13,475 nt of DNA from Oscillospiraceae bacterium. Its GTDB lineage: Bacteria; Bacillota; Clostridia; Oscillospirales; Oscillospiraceae. The notes beneath the pieces were generated by a model. The model worked only from the letters and a program-made list of their open reading frames with translations. It did not search any database and was not told the origin of the DNA. Below, in pieces: positions 5,707 to 12,330 of the stretch; within the stretch, counting starts at the first letter, position 1, and the number at the start of each line of letters is the position of its first letter. A program made the position numbers and the translations under genes. The stretch is from the NCBI GenBank assembly GCA_017458025.1, contig JAFTGG010000188.1, forward strand, positions 1 to 13,475. Direction: 5' to 3'.

Positions 5707-5731
5707 AGGGATCGGGGCGAACCCGATCCCT
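5707..5731 (-). terminator. Hairpin with short U-run between tRNA-His and tRNA-Gln
   Basis: Minus strand: AGGGATCGGG, five-base loop containing TTCG, CCCGATCCCT, then TTT. This perfect 10-bp stem lies inside the tRNA operon. The T-tract is short, so it may be a partial terminator or a processing hairpin. Confidence 0.5.
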
Positions 5732-5740
5732 CCCCTGTTG

Positions 5741-5818
5741 TGGGGTGGGTAAAGGGACTCGAACCCTCGACACCCGGAACCACAATCCGGTGCTCTAACC
5801 AACTGAGCTATACCCACC
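5741..5818 (-). tRNA. tRNA-His(GTG)
   Basis: Acceptor GTGGGTA/TACCCAC plus the extra G(-1) opposite C73 that marks tRNA-His. The anticodon loop is TTGTGGT and CCA is encoded. Third gene of the operon. Confidence 0.96.
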
Positions 5819-5863
5819 ACATATGCTGTATCCTCGCGAATAGCCGACGCTGCTCCAAGGCGA

Positions 5864-5940
<77 letters not shown>

Positions 5941-5946
5941 GTAGGA

Positions 5947-6021
5947 TGGAGCAGGTGACGGGAATCGAACCCGCATCCCCAGCTTGGAAGGCTGGGGCCC
6001 GGGCCATTGTGCTACACCTGC
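5947..6021 (-). tRNA. tRNA-Gly(TCC)
   Basis: Acceptor GCAGGTG/CACCTGC, anticodon stem CCAGC/GCTGG with loop CTTCCAA, T-arm GGTTCGATTCC, encoded CCA. The D-arm is odd: GCAC faces GGGC, giving one A-G mismatch, and C replaces the usual A21. First gene of the operon, six bases from tRNA-Arg. Confidence 0.92.
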
Positions 6022-6080
6022 ATCGACCGCTGCCCGCGGGCGAGTGGCTGAATGGCCCACAAAACAATGTCAGCCTAAGA

Positions 6081-6109
6081 ATAATAGCACGAGCGCGTGC
6101 TGCTGTCAA
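6081..6109 (-). promoter_or_regulatory. Promoter of the five-tRNA operon
   Basis: Minus strand: consensus TTGACA (6109-6104), 17-base spacer, TATTAT (6086-6081). About 60 bases of leader precede tRNA-Gly. The box lies just beyond the 3' end of the amidotransferase gene. Confidence 0.85.
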
Positions 6110-6120
6110 GCTGAAATTTT

Positions 6121-6723
6121 TCAGCCCCGCAGACTTTCGAGAAACGCCCGCAGCAGCGCCGCGCCGTTTTCGCCCAGACGCTCGGGGTGCCATTGGACGG
6201 CGAGAAGGGGCAGCGTTTCATGCCGTACCGCCTCGACGACGCCGTCTTCCGCCCGCGCGATGACGCGCAGCCCGCCGCCGAGGAGGTCGATAGCCTGTTG
6301 GTGCGCGCTGTTGGCGGTAAAGCGGTCGCCGTAGAGCCCACGAAGCAGCGCGTCATCGGCGAGGACCGTATGCAGCCGGTCGGCTCCGTGCAATTGGCTG
6401 TGTCCGTCGACATGTTGGCGCAGCGTGCCGCCGAGCGCGACATTGATGACCTGCGCGCCGCGGCAGATGCCGAGGATCGGCTTTCCGGCGCTAAAAAAGC
6501 GTCGGAACAGCGCGAACTCGTATTCATCGCGATCTTCGTCGATATCCATCGCGCCGGCGGGAACCTGTCCGTAAAACCGCGGGTGAATATCCCCGCCGCC
6601 GGGGAGCAGCAGCGCGCCGCAAGCGTCCGGTTCATCGCGCTCGACCGTCGCGCCGAGCGACTCCAGCGCGGCGATATAGTTCGGAAATGGCTGCTTTCGC
6701 CAGCCGAGGAAGATTTTTTTCAA
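6121..6723 (-). CDS. Class-I glutamine amidotransferase-like hydrolase (PuuD family)
   Basis: 200 aa, cytoplasmic, somewhat shorter than typical PuuD-type enzymes (about 230-250). Such enzymes hydrolyse gamma-glutamyl amide bonds, for example gamma-glutamyl-GABA in putrescine breakdown. Visible motifs are the oxyanion region LLLPGGGDIHP (38-48), the nucleophile elbow GICRGAQ with Cys87, and the catalytic His179 and Glu181 in VQWHPE, so the triad is complete. The start is TTG at 6723: AGGAGG stands eight bases upstream and KKIFLGW follows. An upstream in-frame ATG at 6810 would add an unlikely Arg/Cys-rich leader. The gene stands alone, with no other putrescine genes in view, so the exact substrate is unknown. 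Confidence 0.9.
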   Translation of the reverse strand: MKKIFLGWRKQPFPNYIAALESLGATVERDEPDACGALLLPGGGDIHPRFYGQVPAGAMDIDEDRDEYEFALFRRFFSAGKPILGICRGAQVINVALGGTLRQHVDGHSQLHGADRLHTVLADDALLRGLYGDRFTANSAHQQAIDLLGGGLRVIARAEDGVVEAVRHETLPLLAVQWHPERLGENGAALLRAFLESLRG

Positions 6724-6784
6724 AGGAATCGCCTCCTGCCGACAGGATATACGCCGCACGGCAAAAAAACGCGGGAAAAAAGGC

Positions 6785-6813
6785 TTGCAAGCGGCGCAAA
6801 GTTGTGGCATAAT
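6785..6813 (+). promoter_or_regulatory. Promoter of tRNA-Ser
   Basis: TTGCAA (6785-6790), 17-base spacer, CATAAT (6808-6813), about 30 bases upstream of the mature tRNA. Confidence 0.7.
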
Positions 6814-6844
6814 AGCGGAGCGACATCATAGCGGAACCAAATAT

Positions 6845-6935
6845 GGACAGGTATCGAAGTGGTTATAACGGCCCTGACTCGAAATCAGGTGTACCCGCAA
6901 GGGTACCGTGGGTTCGAATCCCACCCTGTCCGCCA
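6845..6935 (+). tRNA. tRNA-Ser(CGA)
   Basis: Class II tRNA of 91 bases including encoded CCA. Acceptor GGACAGG/CCTGTCC, anticodon stem CCTGA/TCAGG with loop CTCGAAA, long variable arm TACCC/GGGTA, and T-loop GGTTCGAATCC. It has its own promoter and terminator. Confidence 0.96.
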
Positions 6936-6938
6936 ACC

Positions 6939-6974
6939 GCACCTGAAAGCTCGCGCTTTCAGGTGCTCTTTTTA
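6939..6974 (+). terminator. Terminator of tRNA-Ser
   Basis: GCACCTGAAAGC, loop TCGC, GCTTTCAGGTGC, then TCTTTTT: a perfect 12-bp stem three bases after the tRNA. Confidence 0.9.
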
Positions 6975-6982
6975 TCCGATAG

Positions 6983-7020
6983 ATGCCGCCGCTGGCGGCA
7001 TACAGTTGCTGAAGCAACTG
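6983..7020. repeat. Two adjacent perfect hairpins
   Basis: ATGCCGCC-GCT-GGCGGCAT (6983-7001) is followed by CAGTTGCT-GA-AGCAACTG (7003-7020). Both are perfect 8-bp palindromic stems one base apart. Neither has a U-run. They resemble REP-type intergenic units, but no second copy is visible in this window. Confidence 0.5.
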
Positions 7021-7031
7021 ACGTCACATGC

Positions 7032-7086
7032 GAAGTCATATAAAAGACACCATAAATGACATCTTCTTATATGACTTCAGTATAAT
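7032..7086 (+). promoter_or_regulatory. Promoter-like site with a 12-bp inverted repeat
   Basis: GAAGTCATATAA (7032-7043) and TTATATGACTTC (7067-7078) are perfect arms. A consensus TATAAT (7081-7086) starts two bases after the right arm. A -35-like ATGACA (7056-7061) lies 19 bases upstream of it. The arm overlaps the spacer, as expected for an operator. The downstream plus-strand transcript would be very short. Confidence 0.45.
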
Positions 7087-7119
7087 ACATCGCGAGGTTG
7101 CTGTTGCTAAAATATGTTG

Positions 7120-7158
7120 ACACGCCGCTCGGTCAAAGCCGGACGGCGTGTTTATTAT
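7120..7158. terminator. Hairpin terminator between converging transcripts
   Basis: ACACGCCG (7120-7127) and CGGCGTGT (7144-7151) with an inner CGG/CCG pair. A T-rich TTATTATT follows on the plus strand. It lies directly beyond the stop of the minus-strand 68-aa gene. The poly-T is imperfect on both strands. Confidence 0.5.
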
Positions 7159-7361
7159 TGCAGCTCATTCAAATCAGCGCTGGGGATATCGTTCTCCAGA
7201 TTATCCCTTGCCAGATCCGTATCAATAGCGGGATACACATCTGCCGGAATGGGGCGCTCCGTTCCGTGCGTTGCTTTCCCTTGCAGTTCTGGCACGGGAT
7301 CGGCTTGATTATGGGGCCGCGTATGCGTCCGCTCCGGACGCTTTATGCCTTTTATCGCCAT
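7155..7361 (-). CDS. Small hydrophilic protein of unknown function
   Basis: 68 aa, no signal peptide or membrane segment. The N-terminal half is basic (KGIKRPERTHTRPHN) and Pro-rich, and the C-terminal half is acidic (DTDLARDNLENDIP), so it may be largely disordered. ATG at 7361 has GAGGTGAG upstream, with seven bases from GAGG to the ATG. The frame starts exactly where a good ribosome site predicts, and its composition is protein-like, which favours a real gene. It is divergent from the flavin-reductase gene and ends at a hairpin. I do not recognise a named family. Confidence 0.65.
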   Translation of the reverse strand: MAIKGIKRPERTHTRPHNQADPVPELQGKATHGTERPIPADVYPAIDTDLARDNLENDIPSADLNELQ

Positions 7362-7419
7362 GTACTCACCTCAGGAGCAGTTTGTGATGGAATGACGAAA
7401 ATATACCGTCTCTTTTTCG

Positions 7420-7449
7420 TTGACACACCGCCTCAAGCGGTAGTATTCT
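7420..7449 (+). promoter_or_regulatory. Promoter of the flavin-reductase gene with palindrome in the spacer
   Basis: Consensus TTGACA (7420-7425), 18-base spacer, TATTCT (7444-7449). The spacer carries ACCGC (7427-7431) and GCGGT (7437-7441), an inverted repeat placed where a regulator could sit between the two boxes. Confidence 0.65.
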
Positions 7450-7487
7450 TTCAGATGGACACAATAAGCCATAAGGAGGATAACATC

Positions 7488-8048
7488 ATGAGCAGAAAGA
7501 ATTTTGGAGCGAAGCCGCTGAGCTATCCGCAGCCGGTGTGGATCATCGGCACCTACGACGAGGACGGCAAGCCCAACGCGATGAACGCGGCGTGGGGCGG
7601 CATCAGCGAGGAAAACGAGGTCAGCATCTGCCTCTCCCCCGGCCACAAGACCTGTAAGAACTTCGAGAAGACCGGCGCGTTTACCATCAGCATGGCGGAC
7701 GCCGCCCATGTCGCGGGCTGCGACTACGTCGGCATCGCCAGCGGCAACCAGACGGAGGACAAGTTCGCCAAGGCGGGCTTCACCGCCACGAAGAGCGAGC
7801 TGGTTAACGCGCCGATCATCAACGAGCTTGCCGTGTGCATGGAGTGTAAGGTCATCAGCTACGACAAGGACGCCTGCCTTCTCAAGGGCGAGATCGTCAA
7901 TGTCAGCGTGGACGAGTCCGCCATGACCGACGGCAAAGTGGACGCCGCCAAGGTCGCGCCGATCTGCTTCGATCCGTTTAACCACACCTATAACGTGCTC
8001 GGCGAGGTGGTCGGCAAGGCATGGGACGCGGGCAAGGCGCTCAAATAA
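7488..8048 (+). CDS. Flavin reductase family protein (FMN-binding split barrel, flavoredoxin-like)
   Basis: 186 aa, cytoplasmic, the usual length for flavoredoxin-type proteins, which bind FMN and pass electrons to or from flavin. Family features are the opening YPQPVWIIGTYDEDGKPNAM, where the PV..I(G)T and PN stretch builds the flavin site, then AWGG and SICLSPGHKT at about 43-57. A terminal half follows with the CKV..Y..ACLLKGEIV strand pair. ATG at 7488 has AAGGAGG eight bases upstream; longer in-frame extensions lack a ribosome site. A nitroreductase-family gene follows 110 bases downstream on the same strand, which suggests a shared flavin-redox role. Electron partner and substrate cannot be read from the sequence. 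Confidence 0.92.
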   Translation: MSRKNFGAKPLSYPQPVWIIGTYDEDGKPNAMNAAWGGISEENEVSICLSPGHKTCKNFEKTGAFTISMADAAHVAGCDYVGIASGNQTEDKFAKAGFTATKSELVNAPIINELAVCMECKVISYDKDACLLKGEIVNVSVDESAMTDGKVDAAKVAPICFDPFNHTYNVLGEVVGKAWDAGKALK

Positions 8049-8158
8049 CGCCGGCTTTGCGCTGCCCTGCTCCGACGCTTACGGCTGCGCGAGCTCCCGC
8101 AAATGGCCGCAATCTGACGCCGGCGCTGTTCGGGATTCTGATTTAACGGAGGTACAGC

Positions 8159-8821
8159 ATGGACATTATGGAAGCGATGCGCGCACGGCATTCGGTGCGC
8201 AGCTATACGGACAAGCCCATCGAGGGGGAGACGCTCCAAGCGCTTGAAACGCTGATCGGCGAGTGCAACCGCGAGAGCGGGCTGCACATCCAGCTCGTGC
8301 GCAATGAGCCGATGGCGTTCGACAGCACTATGGCGCATTACGGTAAGTTTTCCGGCGTCAGGAACTACCTCGCGATGGTCGGTAAGAAGGATAAGCGGCT
8401 CGACGAAACATGCGGCTACTACGGGGAGAAGATCGTCCTTGCGGCGCAGACGCTGGGGCTCAACACCTGCTGGGTGGGGCTGACGTTCAAGAAGATCCCC
8501 GACGCGTTCCAAATCGCGGACGGCGAGAAGCTCGCCATTGTGATCGCCATCGGCTACGGCGCGACGCAGGGCGCGGCGCACAAGTCCAAGGACTCAGCCG
8601 CTGTGAGCAAGGCGAAGGACGCGCCGGAGTGGTTCAAAAACGGCGTCGAAGCCGCGCTGCTCGCGCCGACGGCGATCAATCAGCAGAAGTTTTTGTTCAC
8701 GCTTCACGGCGACAAGGTCTCCGCCAAGGCGGGCCTCGGGCCGTTCAGCAAGGTCGATCTCGGCATCGTGAAATATCACTTCGAGCTGGGCTCCGGCAAG
8801 GAGCGGGCCGTCTGGCTGTAG
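8159..8821 (+). CDS. Nitroreductase family protein (TM1586-type)
   Basis: 220 aa. The N-terminal ARHSVRSYTDKPI (9-21) is the FMN-phosphate-binding signature of nitroreductases. TLGLNTCWVGL (about 99-109) is the typical central helix and strand. AIGYG and APTAINQQKF (about 169-178) match the two-lobed single-chain TM1586-type family, in which the APS/AxNxQ motif binds flavin. Such enzymes reduce nitro or quinone compounds with NAD(P)H or reduced flavin; the natural substrate is unknown. ATG at 8159 has GGAGG seven bases upstream. No terminator is visible between it and the flavin-reductase gene, so both may be read from the 7420 promoter. Confidence 0.92.
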   Translation: MDIMEAMRARHSVRSYTDKPIEGETLQALETLIGECNRESGLHIQLVRNEPMAFDSTMAHYGKFSGVRNYLAMVGKKDKRLDETCGYYGEKIVLAAQTLGLNTCWVGLTFKKIPDAFQIADGEKLAIVIAIGYGATQGAAHKSKDSAAVSKAKDAPEWFKNGVEAALLAPTAINQQKFLFTLHGDKVSAKAGLGPFSKVDLGIVKYHFELGSGKERAVWL

Positions 8822-8831
8822 GAGGCGGCGA

Positions 8832-8873
8832 ATGGACAAGCTGCAGATCGTTTTTTCGCGGGAGGGCGTATGA
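8832..8873 (+). pseudogene. 13-codon stub with a strong ribosome site, probable truncated third gene
   Basis: AGGAGG overlaps the nitroreductase stop region and stands six bases before ATG at 8832. The frame encodes MDKLQIVFSREGV and then stops. The ribosome site and start look genuine, but no long frame continues. It may be the start of a lost third gene of the redox operon, or a very short peptide. Confidence 0.4.
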
Positions 8874-8907
8874 GGCTTTCTGCTGCCCTTCCGCTGGCCG
8901 ATTCAAA

Positions 8908-9044
8908 TCGTCGACAAAGGCAAAAGCCTTTGCCGACGAAAAGGCTTCACTCCGCTCAGCGCACGATTTGCCCGTGTGATGCGGACAAATCGCACGTTCG
9001 CTCCGCGCAAAGAGTTTTTTCTGACGCACTTGTCGTCAGAAAAA
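8908..9044. repeat. Hairpin-rich intergenic element
   Basis: Three inverted repeats in a row: 8908-8921 with 8926-8939 (14-bp arms, one mismatch), CGATTTG (8964-8970) with CAAATCG (8986-8992), and TTTTTCTGACG (9016-9026) with CGTCAGAAAAA (9034-9044). None ends in a U-run. The last overlaps the UvrA2 stop codon. The pattern suggests a REP- or MITE-like repeat cluster that may have replaced the end of the upstream operon. Confidence 0.5.
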
Positions 9045-11612
9045 TGCCGCCATGCGGCCGGCGGCTCCTCTTAGGGGCTCGCGGCTCGCCATGCATCGCT
9101 TCAAATACGCGCCCGTCTTGCTTTCCGCGCATGCGCAGATCTCCTCCGGCGTACCCGCCGCCACGATCTGCCCGCCGCGTACGCCGCCATCCGGCCCCAT
9201 GTCGATCACATAGTCGGCGTTTTTGATCACGTCGAGGTCGTGTTCGATCACGATGACCGTCGCGCCGTTGCCGATCAAGCGGCGGAATACCCGCAGCAAC
9301 GTCTGTACGTCCAGAGGATGCAGCCCGATGGTGGGCTCATCAAACACAAAGACGGAATCCGACTGGACGCGCCCCATTTCGCTCGCCAGCTTGAGCCGCT
9401 GCGCTTCGCCGCCCGACAGGCTCGGCGTTTCCTCGCCCAGCGTCAGGTATCCCAGCCCTAAGTCGCTCAGCACGCGGAGCCGCCGCTCCACCAGCGGGAG
9501 GTCGGCGCAAACGGAAAGCGCTTCGTCCACGCTGAACGCCATCAGCTGCGGCAGAGAGTAAGCTTGCTCACAGCCTTTTGGCATGCGCTTCACAAGATAC
9601 GCTTCTTTCGCGTAGCGGGAGCCGCGGCAGTCCGGACAGGGAATGTCCACATCGGGCAGAAACTGCACGTCCAGACTGATCGTCCCCGTGCCGTCGCAGG
9701 TCGGGCAGCGCAGGGCGCCCGTGTTGTAGGAAAAATCGCCGGCCTTATGGCCCCGTTCCCTTGCGTCGGGGGTTTTGGCGTAGACCTTTCTGAGCTCGTC
9801 GTGGACGTCCGCGTAGGTCGCCACGGTGGAGCGCACATTGATGCCGATGGGCGTCGCGTCGATCAGCTTCACCTGAGCGATGCCCTCCGCGGCCACGGAT
9901 TTGACGTGGGCCGGAAGCCTGTCGCCTTTGATGGACGCCTCCAGCGCGGGAATCAGGCTCTCCAATACCATCGTCGTCTTGCCGGAGCCGGACACGCCGG
10001 TCACGGCGACCAGCCGTCCCTTGGGGATATCCGCCTCCAGCGGCTTTACCGTGTGGATCTCCGACGTTGACAGACGGATCGTTCCGAGCGCGAACATTTC
10101 TTCCGCCGAAAGCCGCTGCCGCAGGTCGATGGCCGTCTTTCCGGAGAGGAAGTCGCCGATGCGGGAAGCCGGATTGTTTTCCACGTCCCGAATATCTCCC
10201 TGCGCGATGACGGTCCCGCCGTCCGCGCCGGCCTCCGGACCAAGCTCGATGAGATAGTCTGCACGGGACAGCACATTGGTGTCGTGGTCGACTAAAACCA
10301 CGGAGTTCCCGTCCGCCAAAAGGTCCCGCATTACGCCGGTCAGCCCCTCCATGTTGGCGGGGTGCAGGCCGATGGACGGCTCGTCCAGCACATACAGAAC
10401 GCCGGTGGTGCGGTTGCGCACCGCTCTGGCAAGCTGCATGCGCTGCCGCTCTCCCGTGGAGAGGGTGGAGGCCGCGCGATCCAGGGTCAGGTAGCCGAGC
10501 CCCAGCTCCATGAGCCGCTTTGCGGCGTCCTGAAAGGATTCGCAGATGCGCTCCGCCAAGGGCCGCATCTCCTCCGGCAGAGAGGCCGGAACGCCCGCCA
10601 CCCAATCCATGAGGTCGGAGAGCGTCATGGCGCACGCCTCCGCAAGGGAAATGCCCCGCACGAGGGGAGCGCGGGCGGCGGCGCTCAGACGGACGCCGCC
10701 GCAGTCGGGGCATACGTCCTGCTTCAAAAACTTCTCCACCCGCTTCATGCCCTTTTCGTCCTTGACCTTACTGAGGGCGTTTTCCACGGTGTAGGTGGCG
10801 TTGAAATAGGTGAAGTCCATATCTCCCGCCGCGCCGCTGGTCTTGTTCTGATAGATGATGTTTTTCTTCACGGCGGGGCCGTGGAACACGATGTCCCGCT
10901 CCTTTTCCGTCAGGTCTCGGAACGGCACGTCGGTCCGCACGCCCATCTCTCGGGCGATGTCCTTCATCAGCGACCACATGAGCGTCTGCCACGGCGCCAC
11001 AGCGCCCTCGTCGATCGACAGCGACTCGTCTGGCACAAGCGTCGACTCGTCCACCGTTCGGACGATCCCCGTGCCGTCACAGGTCTTGCAGGCGCCCTGG
11101 CTGTTGAACGCCAGCTCCTCCGCGCCGGGGGCAAAGAACCGTGCGCCGCATTCCGGACAGACAAGCTCCTGTCCTGCCGCCACGTTCAGCGACGGCGGCA
11201 GATAATGCCCGTTGGGGCAGCGGTGGCTGGCCAGTCGGGAATACATCAGCCGCAGGCTGTTTAAGAGCTCCGTCCCCGTGCCGAAGGTGCTGCGGATGCC
11301 GGGCACGCCGGGGCGCTGGTGCAGCGCGAGCGCGGCGGGGACGTACAGCACCTCGTCCACCTCTGCCCGCGCCGCCTGCGTCATGCGCCGCCGGGTGTAG
11401 GTGGAGAGGGATTCCAGATAGCGCCGCGAGCCCTCCGCGTACAGAATCCCCAGCGCCAGAGAGGATTTTCCGGAGCCGGATACGCCCGCGATTCCCACCA
11501 GCTTGTGGAGCGGGATGTCCACATCGATATTTTTCAGGTTGTGTACCCGTGCGCCGCGCACCTCGATATGCGCCGGAACGGAATGTACGTTCGGCATCGT
11601 TTTATTTTTCAT
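9036..11612 (-). CDS. UvrA2-type excinuclease ABC ATPase
   Basis: 858 aa, shorter than housekeeping UvrA (about 940-950). It has two ABC modules: Walker A GVSGSGKSS (43-51) and GVSGSGKTT (about residue 540). The signatures are LSTGERQR (degenerate Gly-to-Thr) and LSGGEAQR, and the Walker B regions are LDEPSIGLHP and FDEPTIGLHP. Zinc motifs are Cys152/155/175/178 and a later CPTC...CPDC. The first cysteine pairs lie close together, so the UvrB-binding insert of UvrA1 appears absent, as in known UvrA2 proteins linked to tolerance of DNA-binding drugs. UvrA-like DNA binding is expected; drug resistance is inference. ATG at 11612 has only a weak ribosome site (GGGG, eight bases). The C-terminal tail runs into a hairpin repeat and may be altered. 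Confidence 0.93.
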   Translation of the reverse strand: MKNKTMPNVHSVPAHIEVRGARVHNLKNIDVDIPLHKLVGIAGVSGSGKSSLALGILYAEGSRRYLESLSTYTRRRMTQAARAEVDEVLYVPAALALHQRPGVPGIRSTFGTGTELLNSLRLMYSRLASHRCPNGHYLPPSLNVAAGQELVCPECGARFFAPGAEELAFNSQGACKTCDGTGIVRTVDESTLVPDESLSIDEGAVAPWQTLMWSLMKDIAREMGVRTDVPFRDLTEKERDIVFHGPAVKKNIIYQNKTSGAAGDMDFTYFNATYTVENALSKVKDEKGMKRVEKFLKQDVCPDCGGVRLSAAARAPLVRGISLAEACAMTLSDLMDWVAGVPASLPEEMRPLAERICESFQDAAKRLMELGLGYLTLDRAASTLSTGERQRMQLARAVRNRTTGVLYVLDEPSIGLHPANMEGLTGVMRDLLADGNSVVLVDHDTNVLSRADYLIELGPEAGADGGTVIAQGDIRDVENNPASRIGDFLSGKTAIDLRQRLSAEEMFALGTIRLSTSEIHTVKPLEADIPKGRLVAVTGVSGSGKTTMVLESLIPALEASIKGDRLPAHVKSVAAEGIAQVKLIDATPIGINVRSTVATYADVHDELRKVYAKTPDARERGHKAGDFSYNTGALRCPTCDGTGTISLDVQFLPDVDIPCPDCRGSRYAKEAYLVKRMPKGCEQAYSLPQLMAFSVDEALSVCADLPLVERRLRVLSDLGLGYLTLGEETPSLSGGEAQRLKLASEMGRVQSDSVFVFDEPTIGLHPLDVQTLLRVFRRLIGNGATVIVIEHDLDVIKNADYVIDMGPDGGVRGGQIVAAGTPEEICACAESKTGAYLKRCMASREPLRGAAGRMAAFF

Positions 11613-11691
11613 ACTTAACGCCCCAATTCCTCGTAAGCCATTACCTTGTTCGTATCGCGTTTTCCATTTGCGATGATCCGCTTAATATGAA

Positions 11692-11721
11692 AGTATAGCA
11701 TAAAATCGCGAAATACCGCAA
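11692..11721 (-). promoter_or_regulatory. Promoter of the UvrA2-type gene
   Basis: Minus strand: TTGCGG (11721-11716), 18-base spacer, TATACT (11697-11692), about 80 bases upstream of the ATG. The -35 box forms the left arm of the palindrome at 11716-11733. Confidence 0.6.
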
Positions 11722-11733
11722 GATATCTTGCGG
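11716..11733. promoter_or_regulatory. Perfect 18-bp palindrome, candidate shared operator
   Basis: CCGCAAGATATCTTGCGG reads the same on both strands. Its two TTGCGG ends serve as the -35 boxes of two diverging promoters. A dimeric repressor bound here would block both directions. Confidence 0.65.
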
Positions 11734-11756
11734 TTTACGGCCTTGCGCTGTATGAT
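11728..11756 (+). promoter_or_regulatory. Promoter toward the DUF523 gene
   Basis: TTGCGG (11728-11733), 17-base spacer, TATGAT (11751-11756). It is the mirror partner of the UvrA2 promoter. Confidence 0.55.
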
Positions 11757-11884
11757 TAAAACTGATATATTTGACGACCGACGCGAAGGAAATGCTGCTC
11801 GCGGACGCAGACGACCGGGAGCGGCTGACAGCGGCGCTGGAGGCGATGGCCGCCGAGCTGCCCGCGCCGAAGGAAAAGAGGTAA
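11756..11884 (+). pseudogene. Short open stretch before DUF523, possible gene remnant
   Basis: 42 codons are open after an in-frame TGA. The tail is protein-like and amphipathic (LADADDRERLTAALEAMAAEL, positions 11801-11863, written here only as a motif summary: acidic, then Ala/Leu helix). ATG at 11792 could begin a 30-aa peptide, but AAGGA stands only one base away. The stop lies five bases before the DUF523 start and the DUF523 ribosome site lies inside it, as in coupled operons. It may be the 3' end of a deleted gene, perhaps a regulator for the palindrome; the family is not recognised. Confidence 0.35.
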
Positions 11885-11888
11885 GCTT

Positions 11889-12320
11889 ATGCTCATTGTC
11901 AGCGAATGTCTTGCCGGCGTGCCCTGCCGGATGGATGGAAAAGCCAAGCTTGTCCCTGGGATCAAGGCTTTGGTGGACGCGGGAGAGGCGGTTACGGCCT
12001 GCCCCGTGGTGTTGGGCGGCTTGCCGACGCCGCGCGCGCCGAGCGAGAGACTGCCCGACGGCCGCGTGGTGAACAAGCTGGGCGAAGACGTGACGGCGGC
12101 GTTTGTCCGCGGCGCGGAGCGCGCAATGGAAATCTGCCGCGCAAACGGTTGCAACGGAGCGGTTTTGAAATCCCGCAGCCCGTCCTGCGGCAAGGACGCG
12201 ATCTACGACGGCAGCTTCACCGGAACGTGTGTTGCGGGCAACGGCGTCTTTGCGCAGATGCTCTTGGATGCGGGCGTTCCGGTGATGACTGAGAAAGAAT
12301 TTGAGGAGAGCCGCGGATAA
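11889..12320 (+). CDS. DUF523 family protein, TudS-like desulfidase
   Basis: 143 aa, a standalone DUF523 protein. Members include TudS, a 2-thiouracil desulfidase that uses a [4Fe-4S] cluster held by three cysteines, which removes sulfur from thiolated nucleobases. Conserved elements seen are SECLAGVPCRMDG (5-17, Cys7 and Cys13), ACPVVLGGLPTPR (37-49, Cys38) and LKSRSPSCG (93-101, Cys100), then the IYDGSF and GNGVFAQ stretches. The cluster ligands are probably among Cys7, Cys38 and Cys100, by comparison with the family. ATG at 11889 has GAGG seven bases upstream. It is driven by the promoter at 11728, divergent from the UvrA2-type gene. Thionucleobase salvage or detoxification is inference. 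Confidence 0.92.
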   Translation: MLIVSECLAGVPCRMDGKAKLVPGIKALVDAGEAVTACPVVLGGLPTPRAPSERLPDGRVVNKLGEDVTAAFVRGAERAMEICRANGCNGAVLKSRSPSCGKDAIYDGSFTGTCVAGNGVFAQMLLDAGVPVMTEKEFEESRG

Positions 12321-12330
12321 GCGCGATTCC

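Noticed and set aside
6121..6810. Long version (229 aa) of the amidotransferase from ATG 6810
   Set aside because: The added residues are Arg/Cys/Phe-rich and unlike the family; TTG 6723 has AGGAGG at ideal spacing.
9036..11612. Housekeeping uvrA
   Set aside because: Too short, UvrB-binding insert apparently missing, degenerate first signature; fits UvrA2.
11716..11733. A fourth copy of the island repeat (AATACCGCA at 11712)
   Set aside because: Only the short ACCGCA-like end is similar; none of the internal blocks is present, and it is better explained as an operator.
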